Positions 8,868 to 20,800 of a DNA stretch of 64,000 nucleotides are shown here, in pieces (positions within the stretch are counted from its first letter, which is position 1; each line of letters begins with the position of its first letter). The notes beneath the pieces are model-generated. The model had not been told where the DNA came from and made no database searches. It worked only from the letters and a program-made list of their open reading frames with translations. Source of the stretch: Chrysophaeum taylorii (Eukaryota; Sar; Pelagophyceae; Pelagomonadales; Pelagomonadaceae); the NCBI GenBank assembly GCA_029834535.1, contig JAQMWT010000322.1, positions 434,001 through 498,000 on the forward strand, in the 5' to 3' direction. The position numbers were made by a program, and so were the translations under genes.

Positions 8868-11800
8868 TTAGCCCCATGGATGGATCAGTACCACGGATGG
8901 TTGTTCAGACCCCGAGGGTGTTGATGTTGTGACCTGGTCGTTTGCGGTTGGATGCACGAGAGCTGTCGACGCCGAGCTCCACATTGAGCTTGGAGATGAT
9001 GGATGCACGAGGGTCGTCGACGCTGAGCTCCACTGCTCGCCAAGTGTTGATGTATGCGCAAGGGGCGTTACCTGAGTTGAGGAGCCCAAAGACTCATTCT
9101 CAAATTCGACTAATAAGGTGTCGTGACCCGGGAGGCTTAAATCGTAGTCTCCGTCGGCATCGAATTCAATCTGCAAATTGCCGTCACGATCAGATGATGG
9201 CATTTCACAATCATCGAGCACGCGTGCGAGATACTCCGATTCTTTCTCAACCAACTCGTTATAGTCATCCTCAGTGTTGCGCGAGACCTCGGATAAACGT
9301 ATTTCGTTGACATTTTCTTCACTATCGTAAAGTAATTCCGGTTGCTCTTTAACGAAGTTCTCCTCAACGTCGGTTGCGTTGACGCTTATTACTTTGTCGA
9401 GCGATTTCGAGGACGACTGCCGTCGGTCGATGTGCTTCGAGGGTGCGATCCGCTTATGGTGCTTGCTATCTATAAGAACCCTGAGCGGCCGCGTATTCAG
9501 AAGCTTGATGATGATGGTGACGAGGAGGCCGAGGACTATCGACAGGATGGCCACCACGATGTAGTTGATCACCTCAGAGGTGCTGTTAATTTTTCGACGA
9601 GAGAGGTTAATACTGTTTAGAAACTCTCCTCGCGTCGCGATGACTGCGCATAGCACCACGACCCCGACCGTTAGTTCTTCAACGATGAATTCTTGGTACT
9701 TTGTCGGCGCAGCCAAGATTATGGAGCTCAAGAAGAGTCCGAATCGCGTGCCTGGAGGTGGTTTAAAGACCGAGTCTCGGTAAATCTCGCTGAGTTTCCC
9801 AAGGATGACTTGTGGGTCATCTTCGAGTCCGGGATTATCCAAGGAGCAGGTAGGGAGCATCGACGACAAGCTGCTCGTGCGAGGATCCACGCCGACGTGT
9901 TTGCCTCGCAGGAGTACTTGGCCTAGTGTGGTCTCAGCCAACCAGGGAAACATCAAGGCAAGGTAGCAGGCTGCCGAGTCCGGCAGCGGAGTCCGATACG
10001 GAAAGCGGCGCAACTCGCTTGGATGCTTGAGGTGTTCGAGGTGTTCTTGGAGCAATGCTGGCAGGAAGCTGTCAAAAAATACAATCTCGATCGGCAAGAT
10101 GAGGCCGAAGTAGAACGCAACAACGACGCAGAAGGCAACCAGCACGAGCTTAGCTCTGTCGACTGTTATCACTGCCGCAACCCGCGCAGTGAACATGCAC
10201 ACACCGGCGAGAAACAGAATGCAGACGCACCATGCGACGAGGTACGCCCAAACCGGAGGGGGATCCTCTCGCGCTTTTATCGGATAGAGAGCGCGATCCT
10301 CCGTTTTTGCGTAAACTTTACGCTCGACAGGCGCGAGCCTGTCGAAGCGCTCATGTTCGGTAACCTTCATCATGCGATAGTGATCCGAGTACTTGTCGCT
10401 GTCCAGCTCATCGTAGAGCTTGACAGCAGCGCGGAGGTGCCCCGTGATAATCTTGGCAATTATTGCCTCCCACTTCGACGTGCACGCGACCCATCCCCAA
10501 GAATCGAACAAATCCGCTTCCATTGCCACTAGAATACGCAGGCTCTGTTGGCCAGCTCGATCGTTCCACGAACCCAACCCCATGATGTCTTGCAACTCTT
10601 GGCCGCGCAGATATACAGCATGTTGTACGCGACGAGCGAGCTCTTGAATAAGCGAAGACTCACTCACTAGTCCCGGTGCGCCCATAAAACCGCGCTGCGA
10701 ATAATTCAGCGTGTTCTTCTTCGAGCTTGGTCTCCTTTTCCGGCTAGGTTGCCCAGTCTTGGCGGCATGTTTGACCAGTTTTGCAGCAGCCGACCGGGAA
10801 GCACGTTCTGCAGGATGCGGGAGAGACGAAGATAAGCCGATTTCTTCACCGCTACTTTCAGAGGTGCGGTTTGATCCAAAACTCCAAGTGGTCGACCCCG
10901 AAGAGACTGACTCGGATATTACGTCAATCCATCCCTGGACTGCTGTACAGGGCAAAGAAGACTCTTTCTCGTAGGCCATCCGGCAAGTCGTGCCTACTTC
11001 CCCTTTTTTGCCGTCGCCATCGTCGTCATAGTACTCACACGCACCAGGCTCTTTCGTTTCGGCGGTTTCAATCCAAGAGGACTTCGGAGTGGCAGTAGCA
11101 GCGTTGGATGACTGACGCCTGGGCAACACAGTGCCATTCGACCACATACATCTCAGAGCCGTGGGAACAGGTGCAAGCAGGTAGTCATCCATTAGCCAAT
11201 TGCCGATTGCGAGGAAAAGAACGACAAGCGGCTGCATGAGGAAGACCATGATGACGTGGTCTGAGGCTACGGCAACACCTCGACCCACATTGTAATCGAC
11301 CTTGGAGAAAACAATGTCAACACAAGAGTTAGGCGCATCGACAAAAAAAAAGAGGATTTCTCTGCTCTGGGTGTTTACACAAGAGCCACTGCATTCATCC
11401 CATTGACACAAATTTCTTCTCGAAGTAAGGCTCTTCACTTGATTGCACATGGACTCATCGTGTTTGCCGCAATCCTCCATCGGATATTCCAACACAATTT
11501 GGAGTCCTATGGTTACAAAGATCACAAGCAGCTCCATGCCGAACTTCCATGCCCGTAAACGGCGAGGTACACATTTGCCTGTGCAGAATGATGCCTTGTG
11601 AAAACGTGGAATCTGGGAATACATGCTGTCGAAGAAAGTCACAGTCACAACGTGATTTGAACTCTGGTGCTCGCTGTAAACCAGGAGCATGTTAAGGCAC
11701 GGGTGGCGAGAAATGAGGGCGTCTTTCAGGCGACTCTCCTGTTGAGAAAAGAAAGACCCATGCATAGTGGCTCGCAAAGCGAAACCCATTGACTCAACCC

Positions 11801-14800
11801 CCATTGATTCAACACGTTTGTCCCGGATGTCCAAAACTTCTCCAAGGCCCGCCCAAAAGAGCGTGAAACCTAGAATAACCGTCGTTGAGATGAGCAAAAG
11901 GACAGAGCTCCGCAGTGTAGGTTTACTCTCAAAGACCACGTTATAGCGTGCTGTTGTTCCTGATTGTTCGTCGATGGTCGAGAATTGACTGCTATTTTGC
12001 GAGTTGTTGATCGTGCACTCACATGTAGCCACCCCATCATTTTCGGCATTGATGATTTTGCAGTAGTCCGGTACAAACCAACGACCGTCACTCCACGTCG
12101 CACACGCTGGCAACGACGTGTTGCACGACATCTCCACGGTGCTCGGCGTTCCATCGCAAAAGAACGTGCGGTTCAATATGCCATCCGGGCACATGACCGT
12201 TTCGAAGCCCACGAAACCACACTCGCAAGTTGCGATGACGGTCTGATTTGACAATGTCGCATTGTCTAACCGTACAATGTCACCGCCCAATATATCGAGG
12301 GTGACCGTTGTATCGCCATTCTGAAGGTCGATGTCATATTCGTCCGTCGCTGTAAAATACAACTGAAGGGTGTCAGACGTCGATACGGATCCTGGAATCG
12401 TGTTGAAGGGATTGATTGTGAACTCGGTTAAAGAAACATCGTACTGCACATCGTGACTCGCAGCTATCGACACCGACGCGTTCATCGTCTGCGTTGCGAC
12501 TTCGAAAACAAGGTCATGATGAGGTGATGTGCGCTGACTCACGGTGCGCACAAACTCAGCGCTTGTTTCTACAAATTGCTCGTTATATACGAGTGTGTCT
12601 CGCTGAGCAGCTGTAATTGAATCTATTGCATCGAGGAGCGTATGGGCTGCATCTGTGTTGTTTGCAGCAGTACTGAACAATGGGCTCTGGAGGATGTTCG
12701 AAATTACTTCCAGGATTGACGTCGGTAATGTAGAGCTCGATGAACCTAGCCCAACCATCTCGATATGCGCACAGACTTCGCTTATCACGTCGAGGGCTGT
12801 TTCTGCGACCTCAAGAGGTAGGGCGACTGGATCGTCTACAAGATAAAGCAACGTACTCACTGTCTGTGTGAGCTCTGAGATTGATAAGGTATCGACGAGC
12901 ATCTCGAAGCTCATATTGACTATGCGAACGAGACTTTCAAGCATGACCGTGTCATTCTGGACATACAACGCTGCAGATATAGCAGCTTGGGAAACATCAT
13001 CAAACGAATCCCCTTCATACGCATCCCACAGAGCATCGGTGAGCAGAGCGTTGAATTCAGCGCCCGATTTTTCAGAATCCCCGACTACCTGTGCGGTTGC
13101 ACTCGCAGTTCCTTCGGCACCAAGCACATCTGTGACGACAACTGTGAGCGTCAAGTTCGGTAGACCTGCGGGAAGTCGCGATTCAAGCGCGACGGAGATA
13201 TTGTTCGCAGCACGCAAGACGGCGTCAGCGTCCGAAGTCGCGCTTGGTCCGGTCCAGAACTCGTACTGCAACGGAGGCTCGTCACTCTCCCAGTCTGGAG
13301 CTCGTAGATCGAACATATCAAAATAGGCGACACCTGCTCTTGGATCAACAAAAAGCCATCCTGAGTGTGGTGATGTGCGAACTTGGATATCGACGTGCGC
13401 TCTTGCGCTTGAGCCATGTGTCCAAGCATCCAGCACGAAGGTGTATTCATGGCCGGAAATAAGCGAATTCGCAGGCATGACAAGATGATGGTTCATGCTA
13501 TCCCTGAAAGCTGGTTCAGAGATATGAAGTGTCGTTCGTGCCAGCTCATGAAGTTGCCGACCTTCCACAAACTTCCCATCTACCAAACTCCAGGACGCAT
13601 TGACGTGTCCTGTTGCCACTTCATTTTCTTTGAGTCGCCGTCCTCCGACCGCATTTGACGGCGTGCTGATCAGGCCTCGAATTACCAGTTTGTCCTTGGC
13701 GAGTGTGATGTTAGCGGTAGAAAGCAGGAGCAGGATCGGCGATGAGCCAGTAGATTGTGTAGCCGCGCTTGCACTTGGACTCGGCGTACTTGGGCTGGGC
13801 GTTAGTCGGCTTGGATAGGGTGCCAGAGCTGTCGGAAACGAAGATGGCACACTTGATGATGATGAAATGGGCTGCACAGTTGGTTGACTTATCACGCGCC
13901 GCGCCGTTGGGCTATGCGAGCGCCCGATGGGGGCAATCGACGGAGGCGAAGTGGTTGGTCTCTGCGTGGACGGAGTGACAAATGTAAGCTCGTCCATGTC
14001 AGCGGCAGTAGAAGCTTGGTAATTTGTTGGGAAGGCCGTCGGAGCTGGCGACGAGATCATCTCAACGTCAATATCGAAATCATCTGTTGCGCCAAACGGC
14101 GATGCCGTGGGGAGCATCGACGTTGGCGAACTCCGATATTTGTCTGTGGGGTTTGAAGCTGGTATGACGGAATGGAAAATCGAAGGTAGCGATGAAGGAC
14201 AACCGTTCGGCGGTGCACTTGGCACCGAGCTTGGGCTAAAAGTCGGCGGAGTGGAGGGCGCTAATGTGCTGGGAAACATCGATGGTTTTGGCGCGGGAAG
14301 CATTGTCGACGGTTTTGGTGTGGGTGACGTCAAAAGTTCCTCAACTTGTAGGCCCACAGACGTTCGTGATGGTATTACTGTCGGAGGCGCAGATGGGAGT
14401 AAAGTTGGAGTCGATGAAGACGTGCTAGGCAAAAGAGTGGGAAGTGATGAGGGCAACCATGTCGGTGTTGCCGATGGTCGCGCCAAAGGCTGAATTGTTG
14501 TTGGGGTATGGCTTGGGCTGTTGCTCGGCACGTTCGACATAGGTTCCGCGCTGCTCGGCGAGGTGGAACGACCGGTTGTCGGGCTTATACTCGGTTGAGA
14601 GATTGGATAAAAGGAAGGTACCCATGTTGGACTCAACGCGCTGACTTGCAATGGAGAAACAATTGGAGCTGTCGACGAGGCAGTCGGCGCCGCGCTCGGT
14701 TTTGATGGTGCGCTAGTTGGGCTGGATGACAGAGTGCTCGATGGCCGCGCTGTGGGCATGCTCATTGGTGAACGGGACGGGTTGACGCTCGGAAATGACA

Positions 14801-17800
14801 AGGGCACCCAAGTCGGCGAGGCAGATGGGCCTGCGCTCGGTACCGCAGTTGGAACGCTGGTTGGTACTGTGCTTGGCGAAGAAGTCGGCAATGCGATCGG
14901 TTTGAGAGAAGGGGCGCTAGTCGGACTGGACGATGGAGTACTCGTTGGGAGCGCAGTAGGTATGCTGATCGGCAAAATCGAGGGAATGTGACTCGGAGCT
15001 GGCGACGGGTGCGGGGTTGGCCAGGTAGTGGGCGCTGCGCTTGGTCCAGTAGATGGAGTACTGCTCGGCACTGAACTTGGCGAGGTAGAATGGACTGTGC
15101 TCGGTCCCAAAGAAGGCACACTAGTCAGGCTGGACGACGGAATGCGTAATGTCATCGCAGTAGACGCGCCGGTTGGCCACCTCGAGGGACTTATACTCGG
15201 AGATGGCAAGGGCGCCGAGGTCGGCAAAGTAGTCGGCGCTGCCCTTGGTCTTGCAGATGGACCACTGGTTGGAACTGTGCTCGGCGAAGGACTCCGCAAT
15301 GCGGTCGGTTTGCTAGAAGGGGAGGTGGTCGGACTGGATGATGGAGTACTCGTTGGGAGCGAAGTAGGTATGATGATTGGCAAAATCGAGGGAGTATCAC
15401 TCGGATATAGGGATGGAGTCCGGGTTGAACAGGCAGTGGGTGCTGCGCGTGGTCTAGCGAATGGAGTAATAGTGGGCACTGAACTTGGCACGGAAGAAGG
15501 TACGATCGTTGGTCCCGAAGAAGGGACACTAGTTGGGCTCGACAACGGATTGCTCGTTGGAAGTGCAGTGGGCATGCCGATCGGCAAAATCGAGGGACTA
15601 ACACTCAAAGCCGGCGACGGCACTGAGGTCGGCGATGCAGATGGCTCTGCGCTTGGTCCCGCAGTTGGGGCACTACTTGGTAATGCGCTCGGCAAAGAAG
15701 TCGGCAGTGCGGTCGGTCTGAGTGATGGCGCGCTTGTCGGACTCGATGATGGAGTACTCGTTGGGAGCGCAGTAGGTATGCTGATCGGTAAAACCGAGGG
15801 AGTGTGACTCAGAGCTGGCGATGGAGCCGAGGTAGGAACTCGAGCGAGCGCTATGCTCGGTCCCGCAGATGGAGTACTGGTCGGCACTGAGCTTGGTACC
15901 GAAGAAGGAACCGAGGTGGGTCCCGAAGAAGGCACACCAGTTGGGCTGGACGACGTTGTGCTCGTTGGGAGTGCAATAGGCATGCTAATCGGCAAACTTG
16001 AAGGACTAGCATTCGGAGCTGGCGACGGCACGGAGGTCGGCAAAAAAGTCGACCCTGCGCTCGGTCGTGCAGATGGAGCACTAGTTGGTACTGTGGTTGG
16101 CGAAGCAGTCGGCACTGCAGTCGGTTTCAGAGAAGACACGCCAGTAGGACTGAATGATGGGGTACTCGTTGGGAGTGCAGTAGGTGTGTTGATCGGCATA
16201 CCCAAAGGAGTGTGACTCGGAGCTGACGATGGAGCCGAAGTCGGACATCCAGTGGGCGCTACGATCGGTCCCGCAGATGGAGCACTGGTCGGCACTGAGC
16301 TTGGTACGGAAGAAGGCACCGAGGTTGGTCCCGAAGAAGGTACACCAGTCGGGCTGGACGACGGAGTGCTCGTTGGGAGTGCAGAAGGCATGCTGATCGG
16401 CAAACTCGAGGGACTAACACTCGGAACTGGCGACGGCAATGAGGTCGGCGATCCAGATGGCTCTGCGCTTGGTCCCGCACTTGGCGCACTCGTTGGTACG
16501 GCGCTCGGCAGAGCGGTCGGCATGGCGGTCGGCTTGAGAGATGGCGCGCTAGTTGGACAGGACGATGGAGTACTCGTTGGGAGCGCAGTAGGCGTGCTGA
16601 TCGGCATGGCAGAAGGAGCGTCACTCGGAGCTGGCGATGGAGTCGAAGTCGGACATCCAGTGGGCGATACGCTCGGCCCTGCAGATGGAGTACTGGACGG
16701 CACGGAGCTTGGCACGGAAGAAGGCACCGAGGTCGGTCCCGAAGAAGGCACACTAGTCGGGCTTGACGACGGAGTGCTCGTTGGGAGTGCAGTAGGCATG
16801 CTGAATGGCGAACTCGAGGGACTAACACTCGGAGCTGGCGATGGCAATGAGGTCGGCGATCCAGATGGCTCTGAGCTTGGTCCCGCAGTTGGCACACTCG
16901 TTGGTATGGCGCTCGGCAGAACAGTCGGCATCGCGGTAGGTTTGAGAGATGGCGCGCTTGTCGGACTGAATGATGGAGTACTCGTTTGGAGCGCAGTAGG
17001 CGTGCTGATCGGCATAGCAGAAGGAGTGTGACTTGGAGCTGGCGATGGAGCCGAAGTCGGACATCTAGTGGGTGCTACGCTTGGTCCCGCAGAAGGATTA
17101 CTCGTCGGCAATGAGCTTGGTTCGAAAGAAGGCACCGAGGTCGGTCCGGAAGAAGGCACACTAGTCGGGCTTGACGACGGAGTGCTCGTTGGGAGTGTAG
17201 TAGGCATGCTGAATGGCGAACTCGAGGGACTAGCACTCGGAACTGGCGACGGGAATGAGGTCGGCGATCCAGATGGCTCTGCGCTTGGTACCACAGTTGG
17301 CGCACTCGTTGGTACGGCGCTCGGCAAAGCAGTCGGCATCGCGGTAGGTTTGAGAGATGGCGCGCTAGTTGGACAGGATGACGGAGTACTCGTTGGGAGC
17401 GCAGTAGGCGTGCTGATCGGCAAACCAGAAGGAGCGTCACTCGGAGCTGGCGATGGAGTCGAACTCGGACATCCAATGGGTGCTACGCTTGGTCCCGTAG
17501 AAGGAGTACTGGTCGGCACTGAGCTTGGCATGGAAGAAGGCACCGAGGTCGGTCCCGAAGAAGGCACACCAGTCGGGCTGGACGACGGAGTGCTCGTTGG
17601 GAGTGCTGAAGGCATGCTGATCGGCAAACTCGAGGGACTAACACTCGGAACTGGCGACGGCAATGAGGTCGGCGATCCAGACGGCTCTGCGCTTGGTCCC
17701 GCACTTGGCGCACTCGTTGGTACGGCGCTCGGCAGAGCGGTCGGCATGGCGGTCGGCTTAAGAGATGGTGCGCTAGTTGGACAGGACGATGGAGTACTCG

Positions 17801-20800
17801 TTGGGAGCGCAGTAGGCGTGCTGATCGGCATGGCAGAAGGAGCGTCACTCGGAGCTGGCGATGGAGTCGAAGTCGGACATCCAGTGGGCGATACGCTCGG
17901 CCCTGCAGATGGAGCACTGGACGGCACGGTGCTTGGCACGGAAGAAGGTACCGAGGTCGGTCCCGACGAAGGCACACTAGTAGGGCTGGACGACGGAGTG
18001 CTCGTTGGGAGTGCAGTAGGCATGCTGAATGGCAAACTCGAGGGACTAGCACTCGGAACTGGCGACGGCAATGAGGTCGGCGATCCAGACGGCTCTGCGC
18101 TTGGTCCCACACTTGGCGCACTCGTTGGTACGGCGCTCGGCAGAGCGGTCGGCATGGCGGTCGGCTTGAGAGATGGCGCGCTAGTTGGACAGGACGATGG
18201 AGTACTCGTTGGGAGCGCAGTAGGCGTGCTGATCGGCAGGGCAGAAGGAGCGTCACTCGGAGCTGGCGATGGTGTCGAAGTCGGACATCCAGTGGGCGAT
18301 ACGCTCGGTCCTGAGGATGGAGTACTGGACGGCACTGAGCTTGGCACGGAAGAAGGCACCGAGGTCGGGCCCGAAGAAGGCACACTAGTCGGGCTGGACG
18401 ACGGAGTGCTCGTTGGGATTGCAGAAGGCATGCTGATCGGCAAACTCGATGGACTAGCACTCGGAACTGGCGACGGCAATGAGGTCGGCGATCCAGACGG
18501 CTCTGCGCTTGGTCCCGCACTTGGCGCACTCGTTGGTACGGCGCTCGGCAGAGCAGTCGGCATAGCAGTCGGCATGGCGGTCGGCTTGAGAGATGGCGCG
18601 CTAGTTGGACAGGACGATGGAGTACTCGTTGGGAGCGCAGTAGGCGTGCTGATCGGCATGGCAGAAGGAGCGTCACTCGGAGCTGGCGATGGAGTCGAAC
18701 TCGGACATCCAGTGGGCGATACGCTCGGCCCTGCAGATGGAGCACTGGACGGCACGGTGCTTGGCACGGAAGAAGGTACCAAGGTCGGTCCCGACGAAGG
18801 CACACTAGTCGGGCTAGACGACGGAGTGCTCGTTGGGAGTGCAGAAGGCATGCTGATCGGCAAACTCGAGGGACTAGCACTCGGAACTGGCGACGGCAAT
18901 GAGGTCGGCGATCCAGACGGCTCTGCGCTTGGTCCCGCACTTGGCTCACTCGTTGGTACGGTGCTCGGCAGAGCGGTCGGCATGGCGGTCGGCTTGAGAG
19001 ATGGCGCGCTAGTTGGACAGGACGATGGAGTACTCGTTGGGAGCGCAGTAGGCGTGCTGATCGGCATAGCAGAAGGAGCGTCACTCGGAGCTGGCGATGG
19101 TGTCGAAGTCGGACACCCAGTGGGCGATACGCTCGGCCCTGCAGATGGATTACTGGACGGCACCGAGCTTGGCACGGAAGAAGGCAACGAGGTTGGTCCC
19201 GAAGAAGGCACACTAGTCGGGCTGGACGACGGAGTGCTCGTTGGGATTGCAGAAGGCATGCTGATCGGCAAACTCGAGGGACTAACACTCGGAACTGGCG
19301 ACGGCAATGAGGTCGGCGATCCAGACGGCTCTGCGCTTGGTCCCGCACTTGGCGCACTCGTTGGTACGGCGCTCGGCAGAGCGGTCGGCATGGCGGTCGG
19401 CTTGAGAGATGGCGCGCTAGTTGGACAGGACGATGGAGTACTCGTTGGGAGCGCAGTAGGCGTGCTGATCGGCATAGCAGAAGGAGCGTCACTCGGAGCT
19501 GGCGATGGTGTCGAAGTCGGACATCCAGTGGGCGATATGCTCGGTCCTGCGGATGGATTACTGGACGGCACTGAGCTTGGCACGGAAGAAGGCACCGAGG
19601 TCGGTCCCGAAGAAGGCACACTAGTCGGGCTGGACGACGGAGTGCTCGTTGGGATTGCAGAAGGCATGCTGATCGGCAAACTCGAGGGACTAGCACTTGG
19701 AACTGGCGACGGCAATGAGGTCGGCGATCCAGACGGCTCTGCGCTTGGTCCCGCACTTGGCGCACTCGTTGGTACGGCGCTCGGCAGAGCGGTCGGCATG
19801 GCGGTCGGCTTGAGAGATGGCGCACTAGTTGGACAGGACGATGGAGTACTCGTTGGGAGCGCAGTAGGCGTGCTGATCGGCATAGCAGAAGGAGCGTCAC
19901 TCGGAGCTGGCGATGGTGTCGAAGTCGGACACCCAGTGGGCGATACGCTCGGCCCTGCAGATGGATTACTGGACGGCACCGAGCTTGGCACGGAAGAAGG
20001 CAACGAGGTTGGTCCCGAAGAAGGCACACTAGTCGGGCTGGACGACGGAGTGCTCGTTGGGATTGCAGAAGGCATGCTGATCGGCAAACTCGAGGGACTA
20101 ACACTCGGAACTGGCGACGGCAATGAGGTCGGCGATCCAGACGGCTCTGCGCTTGGTCCCGCACTTGGCGCACTCGTTGGTACGGCGCTCGGCAGAGCGG
20201 TCGGCATGGCGGTCGGCTTGAGAGATGGCGCGCTAGTTGGACAGGACGATGGAGTACTCGTTGGGAGCGCAGTAGGCGTGCTGATCGGCATAGCAGAAGG
20301 AGCGTCACTCGGAGCTGGCGATGGTGTCGAAGTCGGACATCCAGTGGGCGATATGCTCGGTCCTGCGGATGGATTACTGGACGGCACTGAGCTTGGCACG
20401 GAAGAAGGCACCGAGGTCGGTCCCGAAGAAGGCACACTAGTCGGGCTGGACGACGGAGTGCTCGTTGGGATTGCAGAAGGCATGCTGATCGGCAAACTCG
20501 AGGGACTAGCACTTGGAACTGGCGACGGCAATGAGGTCGGCGATCCAGACGGCTCTGCGCTTGGTCCCGCACTTGGCGCACTCGTTGGTACGGCGCTCGG
20601 CAGAGCGGTCGGCATGGCGGTCGGCTTGAGAGATGGCGCACTAGTTGGACAGGACGATGGAGTACTCGTTGGGAGCGCAGTAGGCGTGCTGATCGGCATA
20701 GCAGAAGGAGCGTCACTCGGAGCTGGCGATGGTGTCGAAGTCGGACACCCAGTGGGCGATACGCTCGGCCCTGCAGATGGATTACTGGACGGCACTGAGC

